Of a DNA stretch of 64,000 nucleotides, positions 8,351-18,533 are shown piece after piece. A model generated the notes under the pieces. The model was given only the letters and a program-made list of their open reading frames with translations. It made no database searches and was not told the origin of the DNA. How positions within the stretch are numbered: the first letter of the stretch is position 1; each line of letters starts with the position of its first letter. The DNA lies in NCBI RefSeq assembly GCF_006542425.1, contig NZ_VFID01000014.1:1-64000 (forward strand), read 5' to 3'. The stretch comes from Pseudoxanthomonas sp. z9 (GTDB lineage: Bacteria; Pseudomonadota; Gammaproteobacteria; Xanthomonadales; Xanthomonadaceae). A program made the translations under genes and the position numbers.

Positions 8351-9073
8351 ATGTCCAGACCCGCGCTCGATCTCCCCCGCATCCTCATCCTTCACGGCAT
8401 CTGGAATGCGCGCTCGTGGGTGGCGCCGCTGGCGTGGCGGCTGCGCGCGGAAGGATTCGATGCCGAGGTGTTCGGCTATGACAGCGTGTTCGGTGGTCCC
8501 GAAGCCGCGATTCCGCGCCTGATCGACCATTTGCGGTCCACTGGCGGCCCCATTGGCCTGGTTGGCCACAGCCTGGGCGGCGTGATCGCCCTGGAAACCC
8601 TGCGCCAGGCGCCGGATCTGCCGGTGCCGCGGGTGGTCTGCCTGGGCTCGCCGCTGCGCGGCAGCCTGACCGCGCGGAATCTCGCCAGCCATCCCTGGAG
8701 CGTGCATGCGCTCGGCCGCAGTGGACCGTTGCTGCTGTCCGGCTGCGCGGCCTGGCAGGGCCCGGCGCAGGTGGGCGTGGTGGCCGGCAACGTCGCGCGT
8801 GGTTTCGGCCGCCTGCTGGCCCGGTTCGAAGGGGAATCCGACGGCACCGTGTCGGTGGAGGAAACCCGCCTGGCGGGCCTGGCCGACCACTGCATCGTCG
8901 CCGCCAGCCACACCGGCCTAGTGTTCTCCGCCGATGCCGCGCGCCAGGCCGCGAATTTCCTGCGCCGCGGACGTTTCGCCCATCCGGAAACGCGTGGAAC
9001 CGGAGCCGGAACACTGCCCGGAGCGGCGGCCGGAACACGAGCCGATAACGGCCACGCCGACGCGATGGAGTAG
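8351..9073 (+). CDS. Alpha/beta-fold hydrolase (lipase/esterase-like)
   Basis: This 240-residue cytoplasmic alpha/beta hydrolase has the nucleophile elbow GHSLGG with Ser74, a probable catalytic Asp164 (ESDGTVS) and His187 (ASHTGLVFS), which completes the triad. [11 protein letters not shown] near residue 12 provides the oxyanion-hole HG. The ATG at 8351 was chosen because a GGGGAG site lies 8 bases upstream; a TTG at 8315 is in frame. The C-terminal ~20 residues are low-complexity. The fold resembles the short esterase/lipase group related to PGAP1-like proteins. Substrate unknown. Confidence 0.85.
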   Translation: MSRPALDLPRILILHGIWNARSWVAPLAWRLRAEGFDAEVFGYDSVFGGPEAAIPRLIDHLRSTGGPIGLVGHSLGGVIALETLRQAPDLPVPRVVCLGSPLRGSLTARNLASHPWSVHALGRSGPLLLSGCAAWQGPAQVGVVAGNVARGFGRLLARFEGESDGTVSVEETRLAGLADHCIVAASHTGLVFSADAARQAANFLRRGRFAHPETRGTGAGTLPGAAAGTRADNGHADAME

Positions 9074-9111
9074 AATCGCGGCCCCGTCAGCAGCCTTGTT
9101 CCGGAACACCC

Positions 9112-9843
9112 ATGGGTAGAGGACCCTCGATCGAAGCCCGCAAGAACGCCAGCGACGCCAAGCGCGGCAAGATCTTCACCAAGATCATCCGTGAAATCGG
9201 CGTGGCCGCGAGGGCGGGCGGGGGCGATCCCAGCAACAATCCGCGCCTGCGGGTGGCGGTGGACAAGGGCCTGGTGGCCAACATGTCCAAGGACGTGATC
9301 GAGCGCGCCATCAAGAAAGCCACCGGCGAGCTGGAAGGCGTGGTCTACGAGGAGGTGCGCTACGAGGGCTACGCGCCGGGCGGGGTGGCGGTGATCGTCG
9401 ACTGCCTGACCGACAACCGCGTGCGTACCGTGGCCGACGTCCGCCACGCCTTCAGCAAGTGCGGCGGCAACATGGGGACCGAAGGCTCGGTGGCGTTCAT
9501 GTTCAAGCGACTGGGTGTTCTGAGCTATGCGCCCGGGGCGGACGAGGAAAAGATCACCGAGGCCGCCATCGAAGCCGGCGCGGACGACGTGGTGGTGTAT
9601 GCCGACGACGGCTCCATCGACGTCATCACCGCGCCCGACGCCTTCCAGGCCGTGAAGGACGCCATGGATGCCGCCGGCCTGTCGCCCGATCAGGCCGAGG
9701 TGACCTTCCGAGCCGACAACGACATCGCCGTGCAGGGCGACACCGCCAAGCAGGTGGTGAAACTGCTGGACATGCTCGAAGATCTGGACGACGTGCAGAA
9801 CGTCTATTCCAACGCCGAACTCGGCGCGGATGCGTATGCGTAA
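9112..9843 (+). CDS. yebC: YebC/PmpR-family protein (TACO1-like)
   Basis: This 243-residue member of the YebC family opens [20 protein letters not shown] and has the conserved [17 protein letters not shown] and [12 protein letters not shown] segments. The family is annotated as a DNA-binding regulator and, more recently, is linked to translation of difficult (for example polyproline) stretches. It heads the recombination gene block yebC-ruvC-ruvA-ruvB, a very common bacterial order. The gap to ruvC is filled by a dispersed inverted repeat. Confidence 0.95.
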   Translation: MGRGPSIEARKNASDAKRGKIFTKIIREIGVAARAGGGDPSNNPRLRVAVDKGLVANMSKDVIERAIKKATGELEGVVYEEVRYEGYAPGGVAVIVDCLTDNRVRTVADVRHAFSKCGGNMGTEGSVAFMFKRLGVLSYAPGADEEKITEAAIEAGADDVVVYADDGSIDVITAPDAFQAVKDAMDAAGLSPDQAEVTFRADNDIAVQGDTAKQVVKLLDMLEDLDDVQNVYSNAELGADAYA

Positions 9844-9848
9844 CAGCG

Positions 9849-9977
9849 ACGGGAATCGGGAATCGGGAATGGAGAATCGTCAGCCAGTCCTCTTCCCGAG
9901 CCCAACCGAGCAAGATTCCATTGCGGGGATCCGCTTTCGCTCTTTCGATTCCCGATTCCCCATTCCCCATTCCCGCC
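9849..9977. repeat. Inverted dispersed repeat, GGGAATC/GATTCCC arms, between yebC and ruvC
   Basis: The left arm has GGGAATCGGGAATCGGGAATGG and the right arm GATTCCCGATTCCCCATTCC, about 70 bases apart, so the RNA or single strand could fold into a long imperfect hairpin. The same heptamer-based arms recur at 10505-10595 and, as one arm only, at 20822-20878. This looks like the REP-type intergenic repeats common in this bacterial family. Confidence 0.85.
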
Positions 9978-9981
9978 CAGA

Positions 9982-10503
9982 ATGACCCGCATCCTAGGCA
10001 TCGATCCGGGTTCGCAGCGCACGGGCGTCGGCATCATCGACGTGGATGGCGCGGGGCGGACGACGCATGTGCATCATGCGCCGCTGGTATTGCTGGGCGC
10101 GGAGGATTTCCCGCAGCGACTCAAGTGCCTGCTGACCGGCCTGGCCGAGATCATCGAGACCTGGCGGCCGGACGAGGTGGCGATCGAGAAGGTGTTCATG
10201 GCGCGCAATCCGGATTCGGCGCTGAAACTGGGCCAGGCGCGCGGCGCGGCGATCTGCGCGGTGGTGCTGCGCGATCTGCCGGTGCACGAATACGCGGCCA
10301 AGGAAGTGAAGCTGGCCGTGGTCGGCAAGGGCAGCGCCGAGAAGCACCAGATCCAGCACATGGTCGGCATCATGCTGGGCCTGCATGGCAAGCTGCAGGC
10401 CGACGCCGCCGACGCGCTGGCCGTGGCCATCACCCACGCGCACGTGCGCGCCACCGCCAACCGCCTGGGCGTCAATGCCCGCCAGGCATGGAGCCGCAAG
10501 TGA
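9982..10503 (+). CDS. ruvC: Holliday junction resolvase RuvC
   Basis: This 173-residue endonuclease cleaves Holliday junctions symmetrically. Acidic catalytic residues are visible: Asp in [17 protein letters not shown] (residue 7), Glu in VAIEKVF (near 68) and the Asp pair in [14 protein letters not shown] (near 140). It works with RuvA and RuvB, coded immediately downstream. Dispersed repeats flank the gene on both sides, but the promoter-to-ruvA reading direction is unbroken. Confidence 0.97.
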   Translation: MTRILGIDPGSQRTGVGIIDVDGAGRTTHVHHAPLVLLGAEDFPQRLKCLLTGLAEIIETWRPDEVAIEKVFMARNPDSALKLGQARGAAICAVVLRDLPVHEYAAKEVKLAVVGKGSAEKHQIQHMVGIMLGLHGKLQADAADALAVAITHAHVRATANRLGVNARQAWSRK

Positions 10504-10504
10504 C

Positions 10505-10595
10505 TCTGTGCGGGAATCGAGAATGGGGAATGGGGAATGGATGGAGGCCGTTGCGGCGCTCTTCCGATTCTCCATTCCCGATTCCCTATTCCCGT
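10505..10595. repeat. Inverted dispersed repeat between ruvC and ruvA
   Basis: GGGAATC-type units (with GAGAATGG and GGGAATGG variants) at the left are answered by CCGATTCTCC, ATTCCCGATTCCC and TATTCCCG units at the right, 30-40 bases apart. It is a second copy of the element at 9849-9977 and fills nearly the whole ruvC-ruvA gap up to the ruvA ribosome site (GGAGGGC). Confidence 0.85.
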
Positions 10596-10609
10596 GCCCG
10601 GAGGGCAGC

Positions 10610-11197
10610 ATGATCGGACGACTGCGCGGCATTCTTTCGCACAAGCAGCCCCCGTGGCTGATCATCGACGTGGGCGGGGTGGGGTATGAGCTGGAGGCGC
10701 CGATGAGCACCTTCTACGATCTGCCCGACGTCGGTCGCGAGGTCACCCTGTTCACCCACTACGCGCAGAAGGAAGACAGCGTGTCGCTGTACGGCTTCCT
10801 GCGCGAGGGCGAGCGGCGCCTGTTCCGCGACGTGCAGAAGGTCAGCGGCATCGGCGCCAAGATCGCGCTGGCGGTGCTGTCGGGTGTCAGCGTCGACGAG
10901 TTCGCGCGGCTGGTCCAGTCCAGCGACGTGACCGCGTTGACCCGCATTCCCGGCATCGGCAAGAAGACCGCCGAGCGCATGGTGGTGGAACTGCGTGATC
11001 GCGCCGCGGATCTCGGTGGCGGCGGTGGCGGGACCAGCGCCAGCCTGCCGGTGGATCCGCAATCCGAAGCCACCATCGCCCTTCAGCAGTTGGGCTACAA
11101 GCCGGCCGAGGCCGCCCGCATGGCCCGCGACGCCACCGGCAGCGGCGACGATGCGGCGACCATCATCCGCAAGGCGCTGCAGTCGGCCCTGCGCTGA
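10610..11197 (+). CDS. ruvA: Holliday junction DNA helicase subunit RuvA
   Basis: This 195-residue protein tetramerises on the Holliday junction and recruits RuvB. It has [16 protein letters not shown] at the start (OB fold, domain I), helix-hairpin-helix motifs around [15 protein letters not shown] (~78-92) and [16 protein letters not shown] (~113-128), and the flexible linker then domain III ([15 protein letters not shown]) that contacts RuvB. The ATG at 10610 has an upstream GGAGGG and gives the usual length. Confidence 0.97.
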   Translation: MIGRLRGILSHKQPPWLIIDVGGVGYELEAPMSTFYDLPDVGREVTLFTHYAQKEDSVSLYGFLREGERRLFRDVQKVSGIGAKIALAVLSGVSVDEFARLVQSSDVTALTRIPGIGKKTAERMVVELRDRAADLGGGGGGTSASLPVDPQSEATIALQQLGYKPAEAARMARDATGSGDDAATIIRKALQSALR

Positions 11198-11246
11198 ACT
11201 GTTTAGAGCCTTTCCTCACCTACCGCGCGCTAGCCTTTACCCCGCC

Positions 11247-13184
11247 ATGTCCGCATCCGCTTCCTCTCCTTCGGCCGCTTCGTCCCCAGGCGGCCACGGC
11301 CACGGCCATTCGCACGGCACGCCGCAGGGCATGCCCGGCCTGGTCATCGCCGCGGCCGGCGTGGTGTTCGGCGACATCGGCACCAGCCCGCTGTACACGC
11401 TGAAGGAAGCGTTCTCCGAACACTTCCACCTGCAGGCCAACCACGACACGGTGCTGGGCATCCTGTCGCTGGTGTTCTGGGCGATGATGATCGTGGTGAC
11501 GGTGAAGTACGTCTCCATCATCATGCGCGCCGACAACGAGGGCGAGGGCGGCATCATGGCGCTGATGGCGCTGACCCAGCGTACCCTCAAGAAGGGATCG
11601 CGCACCGCCTACGTGGTCGGCATCCTCGGCATCTTCGGCGCCTCGCTGTTCTTCGGCGACGGCGTGATTACTCCTGCGATCTCCGTGCTGGGCGCGGTCG
11701 AGGGCCTGGAGGTCGCCGCGCCGGCGCTGGATCGCTTCATCGTGCCGATCACCATCGTGATCCTGCTGGCGGTGTTCCTGGTCCAGCGGTTCGGCACGCA
11801 GAAGGTGGGCCGGGTGTTCGGACCGATCATGGTGATCTGGTTCCTGTCGCTGGCCGCGATCGGCATCGGCAACATCATCGACGCGCCGGAGGTGCTCAAG
11901 GCGCTCAACCCGCTGTGGGGCGCCCGTTTCTTCGTCGACCACGGCTGGCAGTCGGTCCTCATCCTCGGCGTGGTGGTGCTGGCGGTCACCGGTGGCGAAG
12001 CGTTGTACGCGGACATGGGCCATTTCGGCATCAAGCCTATCCGCTATGCCTGGTACATCCTGGTGCTGCCGTGCCTGTTCCTGAACTATCTGGGGCAGGG
12101 CGCGTTCGTGCTGGATCATCCGGCCGCGGTGGTGAACCCGTTCTACGAAGCGGTGCCGCGCTGGGCGCTGTACCCGATGATCGTGCTGGCGACCCTGGCG
12201 GCGGTGATCGCCTCGCAGGCGGTCATCACCGGCGCGTTCTCGGTGGCGCGCCAGGCCATGCAGCTGGGCTACATCCCGCGCATGCAGATCAAGCATACCT
12301 CGCACGACACCATCGGCCAGATCTACATCCCGGGCATCAACTGGATCCTGATGGTGGCGGTGCTGACCGTGGTGCTGATGTTCCAGGATTCGACCCGACT
12401 GGCCGCGGCCTACGGCATCTCGGTGTCGGCGACCATGTTGATCGACACCCTGCTGCTGGCGCTGGTGGCGCGGGCGCTGTGGCCGAAGGGCAGCGGCGTG
12501 GTCATCGCGCTGTGCGTGGTGTTCTTCGTGGTCGACGTCGGTTTCGTGTTCGCCAACGGCGCCAAGTTCTTCCAGGGGGCCTGGTTCCCGGTGGTGCTGG
12601 GCATCCTCGTGTTCACCCTGCTGCGCACCTGGCGCCGCGGCCGCGAGCTGCTCAGCGCCGAGATCCGCAAGGAAGGCATCCAGCTGGATACCTTCCTGCC
12701 CGGCCTGATGCTGGCCCCGCCGGTACGGGTACCGGGCACGGCGGTGTTCCTGACCGCGCAGACCGGCATGGTCCCGCACGCGCTGCTGCACAACCTCAAG
12801 CACAACAAGGTGCTGCACGAGCGCAACGTGTTCCTGACCGTGGAAACCCTGCCGGTGCCGTTCGCGCCGATGGAAAAGCGCCTGAAGATCGATTCCATCG
12901 GCGACGAGTTCTACCGGGTCATCGTCAAGTTCGGCTTCATGGAGACCCCGGACGTGCCGCAGGCGCTGATGCGTTCCTGCGACCGTGGCGGCATCTACTT
13001 CGATCCGATGGAGACGACCTATTTCGCCAGCCGCGAGAGCATCGTCGCCACCGCCCACCGCGGCATGCCGGTCTGGCGCGACAAACTGTTCGCGGTCATG
13101 CACCGCAACGCGGCGCCGGCGACCGGCTTCTTCCGCATTCCGGGCAACCGGCTGGTCGAGCTGGGCGCGCAGGTCGAGATCTGA
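11247..13184 (+). CDS. kup: Low-affinity potassium transporter Kup
   Basis: This 645-residue K+:H+ symporter of the KUP/HAK/KT family has about 12 membrane helices and a ~190-residue cytoplasmic C-terminal domain. The family signature [19 protein letters not shown] lies near residue 40. The N-terminus carries a His/Gly-rich stretch ([10 protein letters not shown]) ahead of the first helix, which could bind metal. It sits between ruvA and ruvB, an insertion seen in related genomes. The ATG at 11247 is used. A strong terminator follows the stop. Confidence 0.96.
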   Translation: MSASASSPSAASSPGGHGHGHSHGTPQGMPGLVIAAAGVVFGDIGTSPLYTLKEAFSEHFHLQANHDTVLGILSLVFWAMMIVVTVKYVSIIMRADNEGEGGIMALMALTQRTLKKGSRTAYVVGILGIFGASLFFGDGVITPAISVLGAVEGLEVAAPALDRFIVPITIVILLAVFLVQRFGTQKVGRVFGPIMVIWFLSLAAIGIGNIIDAPEVLKALNPLWGARFFVDHGWQSVLILGVVVLAVTGGEALYADMGHFGIKPIRYAWYILVLPCLFLNYLGQGAFVLDHPAAVVNPFYEAVPRWALYPMIVLATLAAVIASQAVITGAFSVARQAMQLGYIPRMQIKHTSHDTIGQIYIPGINWILMVAVLTVVLMFQDSTRLAAAYGISVSATMLIDTLLLALVARALWPKGSGVVIALCVVFFVVDVGFVFANGAKFFQGAWFPVVLGILVFTLLRTWRRGRELLSAEIRKEGIQLDTFLPGLMLAPPVRVPGTAVFLTAQTGMVPHALLHNLKHNKVLHERNVFLTVETLPVPFAPMEKRLKIDSIGDEFYRVIVKFGFMETPDVPQALMRSCDRGGIYFDPMETTYFASRESIVATAHRGMPVWRDKLFAVMHRNAAPATGFFRIPGNRLVELGAQVEI

Positions 13185-13211
13185 GCGCGGCGTCGCGGAG
13201 CGCATGACCGG

Positions 13212-13250
13212 AAGGGCCGGGCCCGCGCGGGCGGCGCCGGCCCTTTTTCC
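13212..13250 (+). terminator. Rho-independent terminator after kup
   Basis: A GC-rich stem formed by AAGGGCCGG and CCGGCCCTTTTT, with an inner GCCCGCGCGGGC, is followed by a five-T run. It would end kup transcription and separate ruvB, which must have its own promoter. Confidence 0.8.
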
Positions 13251-13276
13251 ACGGCGGTTTGCCCCATAATGGCGGC

Positions 13277-14317
13277 ATGACCGAAGACCGCATCATCGCC
13301 TCCGGCGCCACCCGCGAAGACGAAGCCATCGAGGCCAGCATCCGGCCCAAGCGGCTGGACGAATATCTCGGCCAGAAACCGGTGCGCGAGCAGCTGGACA
13401 TCTACATCCAGGCGGCGAAGGGACGGGGCGAGGCGCTGGATCACGTGCTGATCTTCGGCCCGCCCGGGCTGGGCAAGACCACCCTGAGCCACGTCATCGC
13501 CAACGAACTGGGCGTCAACATGCGGGTCACGTCCGGCCCGGTCATCGAGAAGGCCGGCGATCTGGCCGCGCTGCTGACCAACCTGCAGCCGCATGACGTG
13601 CTGTTCGTCGACGAAATCCATCGCCTCTCGCCGGTGGTCGAGGAAGTGCTGTACCCGGCCATGGAGGACTTCCAGATCGACATCATGATCGGCGAAGGTC
13701 CCGCGGCCCGCTCGATCAAGCTGGACCTGCCGCCGTTCACCTTGGTCGGCGCGACCACCCGCGCCGGCCTGCTGACCGCGCCGCTGCGCGACCGCTTCGG
13801 CATCGTCCAGCGGCTGGAGTTCTACAGCGCCGAGGAGCTGACCAGCATCGTGCGCCGTTCGGCGCGGATCCTGGACATCCCCTGCGAGCCCGAGGGCGCG
13901 GCCGAGATTGCGCGCCGCTCGCGTGGTACCCCGCGCATCGCCAACCGGCTGCTGCGGCGGGTCCGCGATTACGCACAGGTGCGTGCCGCCGGGCACATCG
14001 ATCGCGCGGTCGCCGATGCGGCGATGCAGATGCTCAAGGTGGATCCGGAAGGTTTCGACGAACTGGATCGGCGCATGCTGCGGACCATCATCGACAGCTT
14101 CGACGGCGGCCCGGTGGGCGTGGAATCGCTGGCGGCGGCCCTGTCCGAGGAGCGCGGCACGCTGGAAGACGTGATCGAGCCCTACCTGATCCAGCAGGGT
14201 TACCTGATCCGCACCGCGCGTGGGCGCATGGCCACCTCCAAGGCTTACCGGCATCTGGGCCTGAAACCGCGGCGGGAACAGGAGCCGGGCGCCGCCGGCA
14301 GTGAAGACCTGTTCTGA
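13277..14317 (+). CDS. ruvB: Holliday junction branch migration ATPase RuvB
   Basis: This 346-residue AAA+ motor forms hexamers on either side of the RuvA-bound junction. Walker A is GPPGLGKTT (Lys67), Walker [11 protein letters not shown] (~115-124), sensor 1 [18 protein letters not shown] with the arginine finger region, and the winged-helix C-terminal domain ends at [11 protein letters not shown]. The ATG at 13277 is preferred to an in-frame TTG at 13259. The downstream ybgC starts 46 bases after the stop, so a ruvB-ybgC-tol run is plausible. Confidence 0.97.
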   Translation: MTEDRIIASGATREDEAIEASIRPKRLDEYLGQKPVREQLDIYIQAAKGRGEALDHVLIFGPPGLGKTTLSHVIANELGVNMRVTSGPVIEKAGDLAALLTNLQPHDVLFVDEIHRLSPVVEEVLYPAMEDFQIDIMIGEGPAARSIKLDLPPFTLVGATTRAGLLTAPLRDRFGIVQRLEFYSAEELTSIVRRSARILDIPCEPEGAAEIARRSRGTPRIANRLLRRVRDYAQVRAAGHIDRAVADAAMQMLKVDPEGFDELDRRMLRTIIDSFDGGPVGVESLAAALSEERGTLEDVIEPYLIQQGYLIRTARGRMATSKAYRHLGLKPRREQEPGAAGSEDLF

Positions 14318-14363
14318 GCCGGATGGCCCGGTTCCCGTTCCCTGTTTCCGGAGAAGCCTGCCT

Positions 14364-14810
14364 TTGAGCGCCCAATCGCAGACCAATGACCCCGTTTCCC
14401 GGCTATTCAGTTGGCCGACACGCGTCTATTGGGAAGATACCGACGCTGGCGGGGTGGTCTACCACGCGCAGTACGTGGCGTTCCTGGAACGCGCGCGGAC
14501 GGAATGGCTGCGCGCGCGCGGCCACAGCCAGGAATGGCTGCGCGGGGACCATGACCTGGTCTTCGCGGTCCGCGCCATGACGCTGGATTTCCTGAAACCG
14601 GCGCGCCTGGACGATCTGCTGCACGTGGAACTCGCATTACGCCAGTGCAAGCGCGCCAGCGTCGTCTTCGCCCAGCGCGTCTTGCGCGGCGGGGAAGTCC
14701 TGCTGACGGCGGAGGTGAAGGTCGCGGCGCTTTCCGCCGCGGGATTCAGACCCAAACCGCTGCCCGACGCGTTGTATGAAGAATTCAAGTTGTTCGAAAC
14801 GCCGAACTGA
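14364..14810 (+). CDS. ybgC: Tol-Pal system-associated acyl-CoA thioesterase YbgC
   Basis: This 148-residue hotdog-fold thioesterase is the conventional first gene of the tol-pal operon. WEDTDAGGVVYHAQYVAFLERART near residue 30 contains the catalytic Asp and the YbgC/4-HBT signature. The best start is TTG at 14364, ten bases after a GGAG; an ATG at 14301 would overlap ruvB and add an unusual extension, and no in-frame ATG lies nearer to the domain. The enzyme is thought to act on acyl-CoA or acyl-ACP linked to phospholipid metabolism. Confidence 0.92.
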   Translation: MSAQSQTNDPVSRLFSWPTRVYWEDTDAGGVVYHAQYVAFLERARTEWLRARGHSQEWLRGDHDLVFAVRAMTLDFLKPARLDDLLHVELALRQCKRASVVFAQRVLRGGEVLLTAEVKVAALSAAGFRPKPLPDALYEEFKLFETPN

Positions 14811-14837
14811 CCAATCCGAAACATCGAGGAATACCGG

Positions 14838-15605
14838 ATGATCGCACCGCTCCTGGCCGCCGTGGTCGAAGCCCTGCCCGAGGACACTGCCGCCGCCGCC
14901 GTCCAGGCGACCGCCGCCACCGCCCACAGCGGCATCAACTACCTGGAGCTGATGCTCAAGGCCAGTCTGCCGGTCAAGCTGATCGTCGTGCTGCTGCTGC
15001 TGGGCTCCCTGATCAGCTGGGTCATCATTTTCCGCAAGGCGCGGGTGTTCAAGGCCGCCAACCGCGACGCCGACGACTTCGAGAGCCGGTTCTGGTCCGG
15101 CGCCGAACTGAGCAAGCTGTACGCCAGCGCGGCCGACCGCAACCGGGTGGTCAGCGGGCTGGAAGCCATCTTCGAGGCCGGGTTCCGCGAATTCGCCCGC
15201 CTGCGCGACAAGCGCAAGCTGGATCCGCGCGCGCAGCTGGAAGGCGCCCAGCGCGCCATGCGCGCGACCTACGCGCGCGAGGTCGATCAGCTGGAACGCA
15301 ACCTGGAACTGCTGGCCAACATCGGTTCCACCGCGCCATACGTGGGCCTGGTCGGCACCGTGTTCGGCATCATGGTCACCATGCACGACATGCTCAACAG
15401 CGGCGAACAGGCCGGCATCGCCTCGGTCGCGCCGGGCATTTCCGAAGCGCTGTTCGCCACCGCCATCGGCCTGTTCGTGGCGATTCCGGCGGTGTGGGCC
15501 TACAACCGATTCACTACCCGGGTCGAGCGGATCTCGGTGCGTTATGAAACCTTCGCCGAGGAGTTCAGCTCGATCCTGCAGCGCCAGTCCTCGGGCGACG
15601 AATAA
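14838..15605 (+). CDS. tolQ: Tol-Pal system proton channel subunit TolQ
   Basis: This 255-residue inner-membrane protein of the MotA/TolQ/ExbB family has helices near residues 45-65 (KLIVVLLLLGSLISWVIIF), 160-185 (GSTAPYVGLVGTVFGIMVTM) and 195-215 (ISEALFATAIGLFVAIPAVWAYN). With TolR it uses the proton gradient to move TolA, which tightens the outer membrane at division sites. Ribosome site GAGGA precedes the ATG. Confidence 0.97.
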   Translation: MIAPLLAAVVEALPEDTAAAAVQATAATAHSGINYLELMLKASLPVKLIVVLLLLGSLISWVIIFRKARVFKAANRDADDFESRFWSGAELSKLYASAADRNRVVSGLEAIFEAGFREFARLRDKRKLDPRAQLEGAQRAMRATYAREVDQLERNLELLANIGSTAPYVGLVGTVFGIMVTMHDMLNSGEQAGIASVAPGISEALFATAIGLFVAIPAVWAYNRFTTRVERISVRYETFAEEFSSILQRQSSGDE

Positions 15606-15617
15606 GCGGAGTCCGCC

Positions 15618-16058
15618 ATGACCGCCGCCATCTCCCGCGTGCGCAAGCGCCGCAAGCTCAAGTCCGAAATCAACGTCGTGCCGTACATCGACGTGATGCT
15701 GGTGCTGCTGATCATCTTCATGGTGACCGCGCCGCTGCTGACCCTCAGCGTGGACGTGGACCTGCCGAAGTCCAACGCCCGATCGGTCGAGAGCAAGAAG
15801 GATCCGATCATCGTCAGCGTCAATGCCGACGGCGCCTATACGCTGACCCTGGAAAGCGGCAAGCCGGAACGGCTGGATGGTCCGACCCTGGCCGCCAAGC
15901 TCAAGGCCTTCGTCAGCCAGAATCCCGATGCGCCGGTGTTCGTCGCCGCGCCGGGCCATTCTGATTACCAGAAGGTCATGGACACGATGGTGATGCTGCA
16001 GCAGGCCGGGGTGAAGAAGGTCGGCCTGATGAGCCAGCCCGGTGGCAATGCACGCTGA
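15618..16058 (+). CDS. tolR: Tol-Pal system protein TolR
   Basis: This 146-residue ExbD/TolR protein has an N-terminal cytoplasmic stretch, then one membrane helix (VVPYIDVMLVLLIIFMVTAPL) whose Asp is the proton-translocating residue, then a periplasmic domain. It begins 12 bases after tolQ and its end overlaps tolA. Confidence 0.97.
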   Translation: MTAAISRVRKRRKLKSEINVVPYIDVMLVLLIIFMVTAPLLTLSVDVDLPKSNARSVESKKDPIIVSVNADGAYTLTLESGKPERLDGPTLAAKLKAFVSQNPDAPVFVAAPGHSDYQKVMDTMVMLQQAGVKKVGLMSQPGGNAR

Positions 16059-17058
16059 CGCGCTCCCCCCCCGGCATCGTCCCGAAGAAGACGATCTCGC
16101 CGTTCCGGTCGCACTCGCGATCGGCGTGCATGCGCTGATCGCGCTGCTGTTCCTGGCCGCCTACCTGTGGTCGCCCTCGCACGACTTCGACGCGGCCGCC
16201 GGTTCGCCGGTGATCGAGGCTTCGCTGGAGATCTCCAGCGCCGATATCCGCTCGGCCCAGCAGGCGATGGAAAACGCGCCCAAGCCGGAGCCGATGCCGA
16301 CCCCGATCGAGGAAACCGCCGAGGAAGAGACGGTGCCGCCGCCTCAGCCGCTGCCCGAGCCGCGCCCCCAGGACTCGCCGGTGGCGCCGCAGCAGCAGGC
16401 GCAGGAACGCATCCCCGTCCCGGACACCGAGGACCAGGACGCCGCCAGTCGCCTGGCCATTTCCCAGGAAAAGGCGCTGAAGGAGCAGGAAGAAAAGCGT
16501 CGCCAGGAACAGATCGACCTGACCGAGCGCGAGCGCCAGCAGGAGGCCGAGCGCAAGCAGCGGCTGGCCAAGCAGCAGGAAGAGGCCGAGCGCGACAAGA
16601 AGCTGGCCGACCTGCGCCGCCGCCGCGAGCAGGCCGCCCGCGAGGCGCAGATGGCCGAGCAGAAGCTGCGCCAGTTGCAGAACGTGCAGGCCCAGCGCGC
16701 CAGCACCACGGCCAGCGCGGCCACCCCCGCCGCCAGCCGCAGCGGCGGCCAGCCGGGGCAGGGCGGTACCAGCACCGACCTGACCGCGCAGTACGCCGCC
16801 GCCATCCAGCGGGCGGTGCTCAACCAGTGGATCCGCCCGGACAGCGTGCCGGTCGGCCAGCGGTGCCGCATCACCATCCGCCAGTTGCCCGGCGGCGAGG
16901 TCATCGACGCCAAGGTCGACCCGAGCTGCCCCTATGACGAGGCCGGCCGGCGCTCGGTGGAGGCCGCGGTGCTGCGCGCCCAGCCCCTGCCGTACCGTGG
17001 ATTCGAGAATGTTTTCCAGCGCACCCTGAATTTCACGTTCGAAGCGCAGGATCGCTGA
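16048..17058 (+). CDS. tolA: Tol-Pal system spanning protein TolA
   Basis: This 336-residue protein links the inner-membrane TolQR motor to Pal and TolB. There is one membrane helix near residues 14-38, a Pro/Glu-rich segment (~60-130), a long Lys/Arg/Glu/Gln coiled coil (~140-215), a Ser/Ala/Gly hinge and a C-terminal TolA domain (~240-336) with a TonB_C-like fold (RCRITIRQLPGGEVIDAKVD). I chose ATG 16048, which overlaps tolR by 11 bases; a GTG at 16042 is an in-frame alternative. Confidence 0.93.
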   Translation: MHADALPPRHRPEEDDLAVPVALAIGVHALIALLFLAAYLWSPSHDFDAAAGSPVIEASLEISSADIRSAQQAMENAPKPEPMPTPIEETAEEETVPPPQPLPEPRPQDSPVAPQQQAQERIPVPDTEDQDAASRLAISQEKALKEQEEKRRQEQIDLTERERQQEAERKQRLAKQQEEAERDKKLADLRRRREQAAREAQMAEQKLRQLQNVQAQRASTTASAATPAASRSGGQPGQGGTSTDLTAQYAAAIQRAVLNQWIRPDSVPVGQRCRITIRQLPGGEVIDAKVDPSCPYDEAGRRSVEAAVLRAQPLPYRGFENVFQRTLNFTFEAQDR

Positions 17059-17161
17059 GAGAATCGCGTTCCTGAACAGGCGCCGTTCACGATTGCGAAA
17101 ACGTTCACGCGCAAGCTGGTATCCCTTTCCGTTCAGACAGACCGAGAACCCCCGACCTGCC

Positions 17162-18481
17162 ATGAAAAAACTGCCGCGCTGGCTTTCCGCCCTGACCCTC
17201 CTGCTGCTGTCGTTCGCCGCTGCCGCCCAGGAGCGTGGGCTGGACATCGACATCATCGGCGGCAATGCCTCGGCGCTGCCCATCACCATCGTGCCGATGC
17301 CGTATCAAGGCTCGGCGGGCGCCCCGCAGACCGACGTGGCCGGCGTGGTGCGCGCGGACCTGGAGCGTTCCGGCTCCTTCCGCACCTTGCCGGAGGCCAG
17401 CATCGTCGAACGCCCGACCCGCGGCGGCGAGGTCCAGTACCCGACCTGGCGCGCACTCAAGCAGGACTACTTGGTGGTCGGCCGCGTGGTCGACGCCGGT
17501 GACGGCGGCTACCGGGTCGAGTACGAACTGTTCGACGTGGCCAAGCAGGAGCGCCTGCTGGGATTGGCGATGACCGCGCGCGCCAACGCCATGCGCGACG
17601 TTGCCCACCAGATGGCCGACGCCATCTACGAGAAGATCCTCGGCATCCCGGGCGCGTTCTGGACCCGCATCGCCTACGTCACCGCCAGCGGCGCCGGCAA
17701 GGGCGCGCGCTATGCGCTGATGATCGCCGACTCCGACGGTTTCAACCCGCAGACCGTGGTGCGCTCCTCCGAGCCGCTGCTGTCGCCGTCGTGGGCTCCC
17801 GATGGCCGCCGGCTGGCCTATGTGAGCTACGAGGGCGGCAACTCGGCCGTCTTCATCCAGGACATCACCACCGGCGCACGCCAGAAGGTCTCGGGCTTCC
17901 GCGGCATCAATGGTTCGCCGTCGTTCTCGCCGGATGGCAACCGCCTGGCGCTGACCCTGTCGCGCAGCGGCAATCCGGAAATCTACGTGATGGACATCGC
18001 CAGCCGGCAGCTGCGCCAGCTGACCAACCAGTCCAGCATCGACACCGAGCCGGTCTGGAGCCCGGACGGCGGCAGCATCTACTTCACCTCCGATCGCGGC
18101 GGCCGTCCGCAGATCTACCAGGTGCCGGCCAGCGGCGGTTCCGCGAGCCGGGTAACGTTCGAAGGCAGCTACAACGCCTCGGCGAAGATTTCCTACGACG
18201 GCAAGAAGATCGCCGTGGCGCAGGGCAGCGGCAATACCTACCGCATCGCCCTGATGGATCGCAGCCTGGGCTCGCCGCGCTGGTCCACCCTGTCGCCGGG
18301 CTCGCTGGACGAGTCCCCCAGCTTCGCGCCCAACGCCAGCATGGTCCTCTATGCCGCCCGCGAAGGTGGAAGAGGCGTACTGTATGCGGTCTCCGCCGAC
18401 GGCCGGGTCCGCCAGCGGCTGGTGCTGGCCGATGGCGATGTGCGCGAGCCGGCATGGTCGCCGTACCGCGCAAAGCGTTAA
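17162..18481 (+). CDS. tolB: Tol-Pal system beta-propeller protein TolB
   Basis: This 439-residue periplasmic protein has a Sec signal peptide (MKKLPRWLSALTLLLLSFAA, cleavage after AAAQ), an N-terminal alpha/beta domain (~25-170) and a six-blade beta propeller built of WD40-like PD40 repeats (for example SPSWAPDGRRLAYVS, SFSPDGNRLALTLS, PVWSPDGGSIYFTS). It docks on Pal and TolA. A 103-bp gap separates it from tolA, so a second promoter is possible there. Confidence 0.96.
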   Translation: MKKLPRWLSALTLLLLSFAAAAQERGLDIDIIGGNASALPITIVPMPYQGSAGAPQTDVAGVVRADLERSGSFRTLPEASIVERPTRGGEVQYPTWRALKQDYLVVGRVVDAGDGGYRVEYELFDVAKQERLLGLAMTARANAMRDVAHQMADAIYEKILGIPGAFWTRIAYVTASGAGKGARYALMIADSDGFNPQTVVRSSEPLLSPSWAPDGRRLAYVSYEGGNSAVFIQDITTGARQKVSGFRGINGSPSFSPDGNRLALTLSRSGNPEIYVMDIASRQLRQLTNQSSIDTEPVWSPDGGSIYFTSDRGGRPQIYQVPASGGSASRVTFEGSYNASAKISYDGKKIAVAQGSGNTYRIALMDRSLGSPRWSTLSPGSLDESPSFAPNASMVLYAAREGGRGVLYAVSADGRVRQRLVLADGDVREPAWSPYRAKR

Positions 18482-18533
18482 GATAACGTCTACGGTTTTA
18501 CCCCCATCCCTGCGAGAAGCCGAAGGAATGACG

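Noticed and set aside
11220-13205. A 661-codon minus-strand frame antisense to kup
   Set aside because: Shadow of kup; product is His/Gln/Arg-rich with no domain.
14301-14363. Upstream ATG for ybgC overlapping ruvB
   Set aside because: Adds 21 residues not typical of the family and has no ribosome site; TTG 14364 fits better.
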